Shown: positions 1-7,946 of the stretch, in pieces
Layout of the letters: each line of letters starts with the position of its first letter
How positions within the stretch are numbered: position 1 is the first letter of the stretch
Virus record (IMG/VR): IMGVR_UViG_3300017971_000608
Location: 1-32,352 of that record
DNA from: a virus
Length of the DNA: 32,352 nt
Reading direction: 5' to 3' (one strand)
Made by a program: the position numbers and the translations under genes
The notes under the pieces: model-generated
Database searches by the model: none
Told to the model about the DNA's origin: nothing
What the model saw: only the letters and a program-made list of their open reading frames with translations

Positions 1-921
1 CCCATCACTCCGGCCATCATGGAGATCTACAGCCGGGAAATTCTTTTCCAGGCCCAACCCCTCCTCCGCTTTGAACAGATAGCCTCCAGGAAGGAAGAGC
101 TGTCTGTTGTTCCCGGGCGGACCATCAATTTCCTCCGCTACGCGGCCCTGACGGGAGACGCGGCGCTGGTGGAAAACGTGGACATGGAGACGGACAACCT
201 GACGGCTTCCCAGATCCAGATCACTGTGTCTGAACACGGGAAGGCCCTTCAGGTAACTGAATTCGCCCTTCGGACGGCCTTCACGGACATCCTTTCCGAT
301 AGCGCCACCATGTTGGGTCACCACATGGCGAAGTATCGGGACGGGATGATCAGGGATGAGCTGTTGACGGCGTCTAACGTCGTCTTCGCGGGGACGGCCA
401 CGGCCAGGGACGGCCTGGGACTGACTGACTATTTCGATACCGAGATGGTCAAAGACATGGTTGAAATTTTGGCCACCAACAAGGCCCCCAAGATCAACGG
501 GGACGCCTACATCTGTTTCATCCATCCCCACCAGGCGCGGCGTCTGCGGGATGATGAACACTGGGTTGACGCCAGCCACTACGGAGCCCCGGACCAGATC
601 TTCCGTGGAGAAATCGGAAGGTATGAGGACGTGAGGTTCATCGAAACCACCATGGTCCCCTACGTGGATGACACCGGAGCCATCTGGGCGGACGGTGTTG
701 ACACGGGTGAAACCACCACCCCCATTCCGGCGGCTGGTGTGGACGCCTACAGGGCCATCATGGTGGGAGATCACGCCATTGGCTTGGCTGTCTCCCTGGA
801 GGCGGAACTGAGAGATGACGGCGTGAAGGATTTCGGAAGGCGTCATAAGTTGGCGTGGTACGGAATTTGGGGCGTCGGGCTGATCGAAGGTGGCCACGTG
901 GTCATTGGGGAGTCCGCCTAA
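1..921 (+). CDS. Major capsid protein, N4-gp56 family (5' end outside window)
   Basis: This is the main shell protein of the phage head, an HK97-fold subunit of the N4-gp56 family. The family signature is visible: an N-terminal segment of the form TPAIMEIYSREIL followed by a Pro/Gly-framed turn and FLRYAAL, then ITVSEHGKALQVTEFAL, and a helical stretch with MAKYRDGMIRDELL. The reading frame is open from base 1, and the six codons before the first ATG (base 19) encode PITPAI, which fits the conserved start of this family. I therefore infer that the true start lies upstream of the window; if translation began at 19 the protein would have 300 residues. A short gap and a strong ribosome binding site separate it from the acidic protein that follows. 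The family call rests on motif recall, not on a search. Confidence 0.85.
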   Translation, partial: PITPAIMEIYSREILFQAQPLLRFEQIASRKEELSVVPGRTINFLRYAALTGDAALVENVDMETDNLTASQIQITVSEHGKALQVTEFALRTAFTDILSDSATMLGHHMAKYRDGMIRDELLTASNVVFAGTATARDGLGLTDYFDTEMVKDMVEILATNKAPKINGDAYICFIHPHQARRLRDDEHWVDASHYGAPDQIFRGEIGRYEDVRFIETTMVPYVDDTGAIWADGVDTGETTTPIPAAGVDAYRAIMVGDHAIGLAVSLEAELRDDGVKDFGRRHKLAWYGIWGVGLIEGGHVVIGESA

Positions 922-968
922 AGAACAGGCGGCCTTCCTGATCACTTGACACAACAGGAGGTCAGCTA

Positions 969-1529
969 ATGGCGAAGTCCAGGAGACCAGTGAAAAAGAC
1001 AGAGAAGGATGACCAGATCCCGGTGGAAACCGTGGAGGAAGAGGCGGTCCAGCCTTCGGAAGAAGAGACTCCAGAGGAGCCCATCATAGAAGAGGCCACG
1101 GAAGAGGCTGAAGCTGTGGAGCCCCCGGAGTTCGTGGAGGATGAAGCTGATGAAGCCCCGGAAGAAGCCACTACAGCGCCTACGCCCACCAACGAAGAAA
1201 CGGAGGACGGGCGGAACAGCGCGGCGGCGGAAGAACCGGTGGAGGAAAAGGAAATCTGTGACTCTCTGAATAAAGAGATCATGATGAAGCTTTCCAATCA
1301 GAAGCCCAACTACCCAAGGTCAGCGCCAGACGCGGCGAAGGCCACGGCGGCGGGCTATGTCCCCATCCGGATGTTGAAGACGCTGAACACCCCTCCAATG
1401 ATGAAGTCTAAAAGCTTCAGGTTCCGGTGGGCGTCTGAATTCCCACACTGTAAGGAAGGAGAAATCTACCTGGTCCCGCCTAACATGGCTGGCGTCTTGG
1501 TGGAAAACGGTTCAGCGTTCGGAGGCTAG
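969..1529 (+). CDS. Acidic low-complexity protein after the capsid gene
   Basis: I do not recognise a family. The 186-residue product has a basic start (AKSRRPVKKTEK), then about 80 residues dominated by Glu, Pro, Ala and Thr, and finally a more ordinary C-terminal domain (about 110-186) with the segments YVPIRMLKTL and GEIYLVPPNMAGVLVENGSA. The first part is probably disordered. The start is fixed by AGGAGGT at 956-962, six bases before the ATG. Position directly after the capsid gene suggests a head-associated or completion protein, but function is unknown. The acidic stretch creates a serine-rich open frame on the opposite strand, which is an artefact. Confidence 0.8.
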   Translation: MAKSRRPVKKTEKDDQIPVETVEEEAVQPSEEETPEEPIIEEATEEAEAVEPPEFVEDEADEAPEEATTAPTPTNEETEDGRNSAAAEEPVEEKEICDSLNKEIMMKLSNQKPNYPRSAPDAAKATAAGYVPIRMLKTLNTPPMMKSKSFRFRWASEFPHCKEGEIYLVPPNMAGVLVENGSAFGG

Positions 1530-1532
1530 ATC

Positions 1533-2345
1533 ATGCCCATAGTGGAGCTGATTGACGTTTCCTCCGTTTTCGGGACCAGCCGGTTGGTCAATTTGACCAG
1601 CCGGTTGGTGTCCCGTTCACGGATAAAGGAACAGGACGAATTTGAAATCTCTTCAGCGGAGGCGTCCACGTTCCTGGAGGAAGCCCTTCTACGCCATAAC
1701 CCGGACTATACCTGGGACACGCTACCCAAAGCGGAGGAGGCCCCGGTCATCCTCCTGGCCTGGAAGGAAGTCTGTATGTGGAGGGCCACACAGGTCTCCC
1801 TTCAGTTTCCGGTCAAGGGTCAACAGGGTGAAGCGGATCCTTCCGCCAGGTTTGACAACATCATGAAACTGGTGGACCGTCTGGGGATGGAGTATGACCA
1901 GGTCTGTGAAGATCTGGAGATTGGGGCCAAGGTAGGGGAGACGGTCACCATGGGGACTCTGGTCAGCTATGATGACCTGTGGGACCACATCACCCCCCTG
2001 TCAGTTCAAGAGGGGCCTGAAGCTTCTTCTTTGTCTGTAGCGGCGCTGAACCCACCAGACTCCTGTGATCTTGTTTGGTCTGAAAACACGGACACGGACT
2101 TCTACGCCTACCACGTCTACACGGACACCACGGCGGGCCTGGAGGACCTGACCACGCTGAACGATCCTGGCGCGGATCATCAAGGCGTCAAGAGCGGAGC
2201 GGAGCTGTTGAAGACCATCAAGGAACGTCACAAGACATCCATCAGAGTCAGTGACCTGATTGAAGGGTCCTGGTTCTTTGTGGTGGTCACGGAGGACATC
2301 AATGGGAAAATAGCCGTTTCAGATGAAGTAGAGGCTACCCTATGA
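1533..2345 (+). CDS. Probable head-tail connector/adaptor with C-terminal FN3-like domain
   Basis: The product has 270 residues in two parts. Residues 1 to about 140 are mostly helical (EASTFLEEALLRHNPDYTWD, then AWKEVCMWRATQ), a pattern seen in phage head-tail adaptor proteins. Residues about 165-270 look like a fibronectin type III/Ig-type beta sandwich, with LVWSENTDTDFYAYHVY near its start and GSWFFVVVTEDINGKIAVSD near its end. GGAGG at 1521-1525 lies seven bases before the ATG. The gene sits between the capsid block and neck genes, which supports a connector role; this is inference from position and predicted fold. A small internal duplication lies near the N-terminus (see repeat at 1574-1609). 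The next gene starts inside its stop region. Confidence 0.75.
   Translation: MPIVELIDVSSVFGTSRLVNLTSRLVSRSRIKEQDEFEISSAEASTFLEEALLRHNPDYTWDTLPKAEEAPVILLAWKEVCMWRATQVSLQFPVKGQQGEADPSARFDNIMKLVDRLGMEYDQVCEDLEIGAKVGETVTMGTLVSYDDLWDHITPLSVQEGPEASSLSVAALNPPDSCDLVWSENTDTDFYAYHVYTDTTAGLEDLTTLNDPGADHQGVKSGAELLKTIKERHKTSIRVSDLIEGSWFFVVVTEDINGKIAVSDEVEATL
1574..1609 (+). repeat. 15-bp perfect direct repeat, 21-bp period, inside a coding region
   Basis: The 15-mer gaccagccggttggt occurs at 1574-1588 and again at 1595-1609. The period is 21 bases (seven codons), so the reading frame is kept and the peptide TSRLV is repeated. It looks like a recent in-frame micro-duplication. Confidence 0.85.
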
Positions 2346-2761
2346 TCAAGACCCCCATCAACCAACACCACGTTGACTACATCCATGAAGTGGACAGACA
2401 TGTCATCTGGGAGACTGACAGGCTACGGCTTGGGAACCCCACGCTGACGGTCCACAGGTACACAAGGACCAATGACGTTCCCTACGCGGGCTCTGAAGGG
2501 ACCGTGGATGACGTTAGAATTGGGACCTTCCCCTGTACCTTCATGGACTTCACGGAGTTCAAGATAGCCAATTCTGGGGGACTGATCCAATCCAAGGATC
2601 AGTTGGTGGTCATCTATGACCACGATCCTGAAGAGACGGACATCATAGAGATGGTGTCAGAGTCAGGGAACCTTTGGTCCATCGTGAAGAAGACCTTCCA
2701 CACGCCATCCGGACGGTGTGAACTACACCTACGGCCACAGAAGACGGGGTTTTCACCATGA
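2342..2761 (+). CDS. Neck protein, possible head-closure (stopper) protein
   Basis: The 139-residue product is predicted to be rich in beta strands. Segments such as GTFPCTFMDFTEFKIANSG and DQLVVIYDHDPEETDIIEM resemble the small beta-barrel head-closure proteins (SPP1 gp16 type) that seal the connector after packaging. That resemblance is general and the assignment rests mostly on order: after an adaptor-like gene and before an HK97-gp10-like gene. The ATG overlaps the previous stop region by four bases, and the stop TGA overlaps the next ATG. No catalytic motif is visible. Confidence 0.65.
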   Translation: MIKTPINQHHVDYIHEVDRHVIWETDRLRLGNPTLTVHRYTRTNDVPYAGSEGTVDDVRIGTFPCTFMDFTEFKIANSGGLIQSKDQLVVIYDHDPEETDIIEMVSESGNLWSIVKKTFHTPSGRCELHLRPQKTGFSP

Positions 2762-3237
2762 TGGCTATGAAGAACATAATCAAGGGTTTCAAGTGGGTAG
2801 GGAAGCTTGAACGGAACGAACGGCGGGAGATACGCGGCGCTGTTCGGGAAGTAGGGAAGTGGACGCTGGCGCGGGTCAAGTCCAAGACGCCCAAAAGGCT
2901 AGGGACTACCAGATCCAAGTGGAAGCTGAGAATGTACCGTCCCCCAGAAAAGGGGTTCAGGGTCTACAACACGTCCAAGGTAGCGGACTACTTGGAGTGG
3001 GGATCCAGGCCACATATCATCAGACCACGTTCCAAGCGGGCGCTGACCGTCTTTCCGGCGGACCAACAGATGGGTCCTCTGGTGGCCATGGCTGACATAT
3101 CGCTGGTGGCCTGGGTCAGACACCCAGGCTCCAAACCCTTGGGGATCGTGAAGTCAACCCTCCCTGAAGCAAGGGCCAGAGCCAGGAAGACCATTCCTCT
3201 GGCCCTACAGAACGGGATAACCAAGACATTGAAATGA
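2758..3237 (+). CDS. HK97-gp10-like neck/tail completion protein
   Basis: The 159-residue basic protein matches the HK97 gp10 family pattern: an N-terminal helix with many Lys/Arg (RREIRGAVREVGKWTLARVK), then KTPKRLGTTRSKWK, a tyrosine-rich YNTSKVADYLEWGSRPH motif, PRSKRALTVF, and VRHPGSKP followed by a C-terminal helix. Family members sit at the head-tail interface and help to complete the tail. The start region reads ATGATGGCTATG, so 2758, 2761 or 2767 could be used; 2758 overlaps the stop of the previous gene and is kept here. The neighbours on both sides (closure-like and terminator-like genes) agree with this call. Confidence 0.8.
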   Translation: MMAMKNIIKGFKWVGKLERNERREIRGAVREVGKWTLARVKSKTPKRLGTTRSKWKLRMYRPPEKGFRVYNTSKVADYLEWGSRPHIIRPRSKRALTVFPADQQMGPLVAMADISLVAWVRHPGSKPLGIVKSTLPEARARARKTIPLALQNGITKTLK

Positions 3238-3740
3238 GTCTGGAAGACACTGTAGACCTGAACATAAAAGCTAGTGTCCAGAAGCGGGTCCATGAACAGT
3301 TCGCGGACCTTTACGGATACGCTGTGAACTATGGAGACGCGGCCTTCAAGGTCACGCCATCCATGGACACGTGGGTAGACGTGAACTGGGTTTCCTTCGG
3401 ACGCGGCCCCTACACGACCAACACGGTTATGTTCCGCTGTTTCAACAGACCTGTGAACGATAGGATGGGTCAAAGACTTGAAGAAATGATCTCACGGCTA
3501 AGGGAGGCCCTGAACATCAGGAACATCCCCTTCCTTGATTTCACTGTAGATCCACAAGTTCCCACCCCGATCACGTTTGAAGGAGAAGAGCTGGAAATGG
3601 CTATCAGATTTGAAGAACGTGGCCCTATTCAATCGGCCACGGGGATGGCCAGACCTGACAATGAAGGGGCCATGGACGGCGTGGAATTCGTCCCCCTGAC
3701 GTACTATGTCTACGTCCCACGGCCAAACGTAATTCTATGA
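3234..3740 (+). CDS. Probable tail terminator protein
   Basis: The product has 168 residues. It starts with a helix (VQKRVHEQFADLYGYAV), continues with beta-rich segments and a central helix (QRLEEMISRLREALN), and ends in strands (FVPLTYYVYVPRPNVIL). This alternation and the length agree with tail terminator proteins of siphoviruses, which stop tail tube growth and join it to the head. The assignment depends mainly on gene order: it lies between the gp10-like gene and the first tail tube candidate. The ATG overlaps the previous gene's stop by four bases. I see no motif that proves the function. Confidence 0.6.
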   Translation: MSLEDTVDLNIKASVQKRVHEQFADLYGYAVNYGDAAFKVTPSMDTWVDVNWVSFGRGPYTTNTVMFRCFNRPVNDRMGQRLEEMISRLREALNIRNIPFLDFTVDPQVPTPITFEGEELEMAIRFEERGPIQSATGMARPDNEGAMDGVEFVPLTYYVYVPRPNVIL

Positions 3741-3752
3741 TAGGAGGATAAA

Positions 3753-4493
3753 ATGGCTCTACCCGGTTTTGGTACAGTCGGCTTTGACTCTCTGTCTCTG
3801 GCCAGGACCACGGACCTGATAGAGTTCAGAGATGGGCTTGACATTGACCTGGTCTACCGGACGGAGACTGGGACAGTCTCACAGAACACCACGGACATCA
3901 CAAACCTGGCCTGGGGTCTGGCTCCCCAGATAGCCCAAGGCCCCACCCAGGCCAACCCCTTGGGGAGGACCTTGGAGACGGTCACGTTGACGGAGTCTGA
4001 AAACGTGGCCACCCATGAAGCCTACATTGACGGGAACCTTCCCCCGCTGGACAAGCTGGTCTACATTGACGGTTTCCTGATCCTGTCCAAGGAAGTCACC
4101 ATGACGGTGACAGGCTTTGGGGATCTTCCTGTGGGATATGAAGAAAACCTTCACGGGACTCCTGGCTATGACCTGGAGATAGCCACGGCTATCCCAGGAG
4201 CGGGGACGGTCTCCGTGGCCATCACGGACGCCATCCTGATCAACCCACGCCAGGACAGGTCCATCACAGACTGGCACAAGTTCACGTTTGAACTACGGAA
4301 AGTGGTTCCCCAGGATGACGGTGTTGGGGCGGCCCACCTGGTCACAGGTGTGTCCATTCCGGCCCAAGTCCTGGCTGGAAACTACACCATCTCCAGGACT
4401 ACCACCTTCGCGGCGGAAGCCTGGGCCACGGCTGAAGTAACGATAGAGGAACACTTTGGGACGGCCAGGGCTGGTATCTGGCCCGCCACATGA
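3753..4493 (+). CDS. Tail protein, candidate tail tube subunit
   Basis: The 246-residue product is beta-rich with abundant Thr and Val, and without charged low-complexity regions. Segments include LVYIDGFLILSKEVTMTVTG, DWHKFTFELRKVV and SRTTTFAAEAWATAEVTIEE. Following directly after the tail terminator candidate, it is one of several contenders for the major tail tube protein; the longer duplicated proteins at 5132 and 6120 are others. A good ribosome binding site (GATAGGAGGATAAA before the ATG) suggests high expression. I do not recognise a specific family, so the role is inferred from position and composition. Confidence 0.55.
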   Translation: MALPGFGTVGFDSLSLARTTDLIEFRDGLDIDLVYRTETGTVSQNTTDITNLAWGLAPQIAQGPTQANPLGRTLETVTLTESENVATHEAYIDGNLPPLDKLVYIDGFLILSKEVTMTVTGFGDLPVGYEENLHGTPGYDLEIATAIPGAGTVSVAITDAILINPRQDRSITDWHKFTFELRKVVPQDDGVGAAHLVTGVSIPAQVLAGNYTISRTTTFAAEAWATAEVTIEEHFGTARAGIWPAT

Positions 4494-4497
4494 TCTT

Positions 4498-4824
4498 ATG
4501 GCTAGAAACACGCTCCGGTATTCAATCCCTGTTTACACGAACACGGCCACCACCCCAGGGTCAAACGTGGGGAGGCTCCGTGGATACATCCACATTCTGA
4601 TAGTGACTGGGATGTTTCTATTTGAAGATGAAATCCAGGACTTCATAGATGAAGCCATAGACGAAGATGAAGGAGTCTACGCCATGGACGGGGAACCGGA
4701 GGTCAATGAAATCAGCCCAGAAACCAGGATCTACAACGTCAGGGTCAAGGGGAAAGGCTTTGGAACATCCCCGCTGACTCCTGAAATAGAGGAGACGGGA
4801 ACCGTAGTGGTCCCCGCTGGATAA
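4498..4824 (+). CDS. Small tail-region protein, first of a tandem paralogous pair
   Basis: The product has 108 residues from the ATG at 4498, five bases after the previous stop; an in-frame ATG at 4456 lies inside the previous gene and is less likely. The N-terminal half has the hydrophobic stretch GYIHILIVTGMFLF and then an acidic helix. The C-terminal half carries MDGEPEVNEISPETRIYNV followed by GKG. The same pattern (MDG.P, then P, then YN or FN, then GK) recurs in the very next gene, which points to a duplicated small beta domain. No family is recognised. The stop overlaps the next start as TAATG, so the two are translationally coupled. Confidence 0.7.
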   Translation: MARNTLRYSIPVYTNTATTPGSNVGRLRGYIHILIVTGMFLFEDEIQDFIDEAIDEDEGVYAMDGEPEVNEISPETRIYNVRVKGKGFGTSPLTPEIEETGTVVVPAG

Positions 4825-5120
4825 TGGCGGCCGGAGAAGCCCTACACTATGAACATGAACTGGTCTACTCCTACCCCCAGAACATCGTTTCTTGTTCTGT
4901 GGCGGGGGCGGGGGTGGCGGTAAGGAACGCCAACGTGGAAGTCAAGAAATGGAAGATTGACTGGACCACCTTGGAATACGGACTACAGCGGCTTGAAGAG
5001 GTCTTCCCTGGAGGGGAAGGCGGTTTCACAATGGACGGTCAGCCAAACATAACCCAGGTAGAGCCTGGCGTTCAACTGTTCAACATTTCAGCCACGGGAA
5101 AGAGAAGGATCCCAGTGTAA
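4824..5120 (+). CDS. Small tail-region protein, second of a tandem paralogous pair
   Basis: The product has 98 residues. Its C-terminal part, MDGQPNITQVEPGVQLFNI followed by GKR, aligns with MDGEPEVNEISPETRIYNV followed by GKG in the preceding gene, and the preceding residues GGF and VYA also match in character. The N-terminal parts differ: here there is a beta-rich start (HYEHELVYSYPQNIVSCSV) and VEVKKWKIDW. Start and stop codons of the two genes overlap at 4822-4826, so they are almost certainly co-translated. The function is unknown. Their place between tail tube candidates suggests minor tail or decoration proteins. Confidence 0.7.
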   Translation: MAAGEALHYEHELVYSYPQNIVSCSVAGAGVAVRNANVEVKKWKIDWTTLEYGLQRLEEVFPGGEGGFTMDGQPNITQVEPGVQLFNISATGKRRIPV

Positions 5121-5131
5121 AGGAGGACAAA

Positions 5132-6106
5132 ATGTCCATCACGATAGGACAGAGATATACCAGGGCCAGCGATAAGTCCCAACAGGAGGCCAACGTCACG
5201 GTGTCCATGGACAGCGTCAGGGTGGACAAGGGCGGCCAGATCCTTGAAGTCCCCGTTATCAAGGGAACAGTTGGCCAGAGGACCTACTTCAAGGAGGTCA
5301 CAAGCCTGGTCAGGGACCTTCTGGAGGGAAGCCCCCAGGGGATCTCCAGGAACATCCCCTACGCCATCCTGACGGCGGCCCCCATTGAAGCCCTGGACAC
5401 CTACATAGAACTATACAACCCCACGGACCTGGACGCCCTTCAGTTGGAGGTAGGTGACTTCCTCCTCCTTCTTCGGGACTTTTCCGTGGACCCCTTGACG
5501 GACACCACCCCCGGGGCCTTTGAATACCTGTTCTGTCATGAGATCACGCCAGGGACCCCTCCCGCACCGGCCCAGGCGGCGGTGAAGATCCCTGTGTCAG
5601 GCGCTACCCCGGGCTGGACGGACATCCCTGTTCCTTACTACCTGGGCTCCATCTTGGTCAATCTGTCCAAGCTCAAGTTTGACTCCACCTTGGGAGATGA
5701 AGGTCAGTTTGGGATGAAGTCACGGCTTGAACAGCCAGCCTCCCCCACCTTTACGGCGGAAGGAGGAACGACCCAGATAACGGTCACAGTGGATCCACAT
5801 GATGATGAAGCTGTGGAGTCCTTTGACATCTGGGTCACACAGGAGAAGATCCAGGCGGTGACTCCTGACATGATCCCAGATGAGTCTATCTACGCTTCCC
5901 AGGTTGGCGTTCCCCAGGTCATAACTACCTACGGGGGCGGAAGTTTCGCTGGTGGCGGGAACATCAGCGTGGATGACTACTGGGTCACGGTCACGGCCAA
6001 CGTGAAGAACGCTGACACTACTTCAGGGATCCTGAACTACTTCAGCAAATACTCCAAGACGCCAAGTGATCCGGCTGAACCCGTTCTGGTGACCACCACA
6101 TCATAA
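5132..6106 (+). CDS. Tail protein with C-terminal FN3-like domain, paralogue A
   Basis: The 324-residue product is a close paralogue of the next gene: over the first 80 residues 57 are identical by my count. The N-terminal part (IGQRYTRASDKSQQE, then VTVSMDSVRVDK) is beta-rich. A middle segment has YNPTDLDALQLEVGDFLLLL. The last 120 residues look like a fibronectin III-type domain (PASPTFTAEGGTTQITVTV ... SFDIWV ... DDYWVTVTANV), ending with TPSDPAEPVLV. Such C-terminal Ig/FN3-like domains are common on tail tube proteins and other surface-exposed virion proteins. The strong site AAGGAGG before the ATG fits a structural protein made in quantity. It may be a major tail protein, but the exact role is not proved. 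Confidence 0.65.
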   Translation: MSITIGQRYTRASDKSQQEANVTVSMDSVRVDKGGQILEVPVIKGTVGQRTYFKEVTSLVRDLLEGSPQGISRNIPYAILTAAPIEALDTYIELYNPTDLDALQLEVGDFLLLLRDFSVDPLTDTTPGAFEYLFCHEITPGTPPAPAQAAVKIPVSGATPGWTDIPVPYYLGSILVNLSKLKFDSTLGDEGQFGMKSRLEQPASPTFTAEGGTTQITVTVDPHDDEAVESFDIWVTQEKIQAVTPDMIPDESIYASQVGVPQVITTYGGGSFAGGGNISVDDYWVTVTANVKNADTTSGILNYFSKYSKTPSDPAEPVLVTTTS

Positions 6107-6119
6107 GAAGGAGGAGAAG

Positions 6120-7097
6120 ATGGCCATCCAAATAGGTCAACGATACACAAGGGCCAGTGACAACACCCAACAGGAACAGAATGTCTCTGTGTCCATTGAC
6201 AGCGTCAGGGTAGACAAGGAAGACCAGATAGCTGAAGTTCCTATTCTGAAGGGCGCGGCGGGCCAGCGTCAATACTTCAAGGAGATCACCGGCCTGGTCA
6301 GGGACCTTCTGGAAGGAACGCCCAAGGCGCTGTCCCACAGGATCCCCTACGCCATCCTAGAAGAAGAACCACAGGCTTTCCCTTCGCTCCAAGCATACAT
6401 TCCGCTATACTACCCCACAGATCTGGACGCCCTTCAAGTAGAGGAAGGTGACTTTCTTCTAGTCATCAGGGACTTTTCCGTAGATCCAACAGTTGACGTT
6501 GACAGCTTCAGGTTCTACTTCGTCCATGAAATAGTTAACCAGCCTCCTCCTCTGCCCTACCTGGTAAACGTCCAGATACCTGTTCCAGGGAGCCCGCCAA
6601 CCTTCACACTGAATGACACGGCCTTCCCTTTGGGCTCCATCGTGATCAATCTGTCCAAGTTCAAGCCTGACTCCTGTCTTGGGGATGAAGGACAGCTTGG
6701 TCTGAAGACCCAGTTGGAACAGCCCAGTGTTCCGTCTTTCGCGGATGTGTCTGGAGGTATCGGGGAAGTCATCTTCACCATCCAGCCCGTGGAGGATGAA
6801 GTGGTCATGTTCTATGACATTTGGGTCAGGAGTGAGAAACCCACGGCCCTGACGCCAGACATGATCCCTGACGCTACCATAGCGGCGGCTGACGCGGCCA
6901 TCCCATCCGTGGCTACCACCTTCAACGGAGGAGATGAGGCGGGCGGGTTCGCCTTGTCAACGGCTCCGGGTGACTACTGGGTCACGATAACGGCCAGGGC
7001 CAGGCGCGGAGGACCCCTTGGGGCCTACGCTTACATGGATAAATACAACTGGACCCCCAGTGATCCAGCGGAACCCGTCATGGTCACCACATCATGA
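6120..7097 (+). CDS. Tail protein with C-terminal FN3-like domain, paralogue B
   Basis: The 325-residue product repeats the whole architecture of the preceding gene: IGQRYTRASDNTQQE at the start, YYPTDLDALQVEEGDFLLV in the middle, LGSIVINLSKFKPDSCLGDE near residue 180, and an FN3-like end with FYDIWVRSEK, DYWVTITARARR and TPSDPAEPVMV. Identity is highest in the N-terminal part and lower in the FN3-like part. AGGAGG lies just before the ATG. The two copies may form one mixed tube, or one may be specialised (for example for the tail end or for decoration). The next gene is the tail assembly chaperone, which fits a tail tube assignment for at least one copy. Confidence 0.65.
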   Translation: MAIQIGQRYTRASDNTQQEQNVSVSIDSVRVDKEDQIAEVPILKGAAGQRQYFKEITGLVRDLLEGTPKALSHRIPYAILEEEPQAFPSLQAYIPLYYPTDLDALQVEEGDFLLVIRDFSVDPTVDVDSFRFYFVHEIVNQPPPLPYLVNVQIPVPGSPPTFTLNDTAFPLGSIVINLSKFKPDSCLGDEGQLGLKTQLEQPSVPSFADVSGGIGEVIFTIQPVEDEVVMFYDIWVRSEKPTALTPDMIPDATIAAADAAIPSVATTFNGGDEAGGFALSTAPGDYWVTITARARRGGPLGAYAYMDKYNWTPSDPAEPVMVTTS

Positions 7098-7133
7098 TGA
7101 ATTGACACGAAAACACGAACCCAGGAGGACACG

Positions 7134-7946
7134 ATGTCACAGAAATTGAAGGAGGTTCCGGAGGAATACCGGTTCCTTCTACCTGACAGCGAGAAACGGA
7201 CCATAGTGATAGGCCAGGAGGCCCATGAAATCCTCCCCTTGACAGAAGGGGAGTTTGAACAGCTATGGGTTGAAATTGGGGAGCTGTTCGGAAACGCGGC
7301 CACGGCCATAGCGTCAGCCCTGGCCAAGGAGCGGTCCAACGAAGAAAAGGAAGAAGTGGACGCCATTTCCGTGGGGATCACCACGGTGAAGGAAACCCTT
7401 CAGGAGATGTTGACTTCTGGGAGGCTGGCCAACATCATAGCCATAGCCACCCAACAGGAGCCTGAAGACATCAGGGAGAAGCTGACCCTGAAACAGGGCA
7501 TTCACATAGCTTCTGTTCTGTATGAACAGAATTTCTCCATGGAAGGGCTACCGGGAGACATCCGAAAAAATTTGGAGGGCTTCCTGGGGATGTTCGGGGT
7601 CAATATCACGAAGGGTCAGGACCCGACACAGGAGCTACTGGACATCACTCTGGGGAGCCTGGCGGATCTGGAGGACCACAAGACATCCAGCCAGGAAGCC
7701 CTGGACAAGATCAAGAGGGAAGCTTTGAAACGCGGTTTCAAAATTCCCTCCAACGCTACAGAGTCTATGAAGCCTTCGCCAGAAACTACGGATGGACCAA
7801 AGAATACATCCAAGGAACCAAGTTCTGGGAATGTGGGATCACAGGAGAACGCTGTTGGAAAGGACACAGACCAGGACTCTGTGAAGGAGTTGGATGTGGC
7901 CCTGACAGCTACTTCCCCCACGCCACAGAGCGGATCCACGGACTGA
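7134..7946 (+). CDS. Tail assembly chaperone, upstream frame (G-like)
   Basis: This is the usual gene just before the tape measure protein; it helps to load the tape measure and the tube subunits. The 270-residue product is helical and well formed up to about residue 203 (GEFEQLWVEIGELFG, then KLTLKQGIHIASVLYEQ, then EALDKIKREALKRG). After that it turns into a Ser/Thr/Pro/Asn-rich tail without clear structure, while the -1 frame becomes protein-like. This is what is expected if most of the C-terminal tail is only the unshifted reading of a region that is selected in the other frame. A strong site (CCAGGAGGACACG) precedes the ATG. See the frameshift entry that follows. Confidence 0.75.
   Translation: MSQKLKEVPEEYRFLLPDSEKRTIVIGQEAHEILPLTEGEFEQLWVEIGELFGNAATAIASALAKERSNEEKEEVDAISVGITTVKETLQEMLTSGRLANIIAIATQQEPEDIREKLTLKQGIHIASVLYEQNFSMEGLPGDIRKNLEGFLGMFGVNITKGQDPTQELLDITLGSLADLEDHKTSSQEALDKIKREALKRGFKIPSNATESMKPSPETTDGPKNTSKEPSSGNVGSQENAVGKDTDQDSVKELDVALTATSPTPQSGSTD

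Noticed and set aside
946-951. TTGACA before the acidic protein gene as a promoter
   Set aside because: At the expected distance there is no -10 sequence; the position falls on the start codon.
962-1297. Serine-rich open frame of 111 codons on the minus strand
   Set aside because: It mirrors the Glu/Pro-rich coding stretch of the acidic protein; no ribosome binding site and a composition typical of antisense shadow.
7102-7107. TTGACA before the tail chaperone gene as a promoter
   Set aside because: No -10-like sequence 16-18 bases downstream.
7565-7574. Canonical slippery heptamers A AAA AAT and A AAT TTG as the chaperone slip site
   Set aside because: Phase fits -1 slippage, but the upstream frame stays clearly coding for about 150 more bases, so I do not commit to it; kept only as an alternative.
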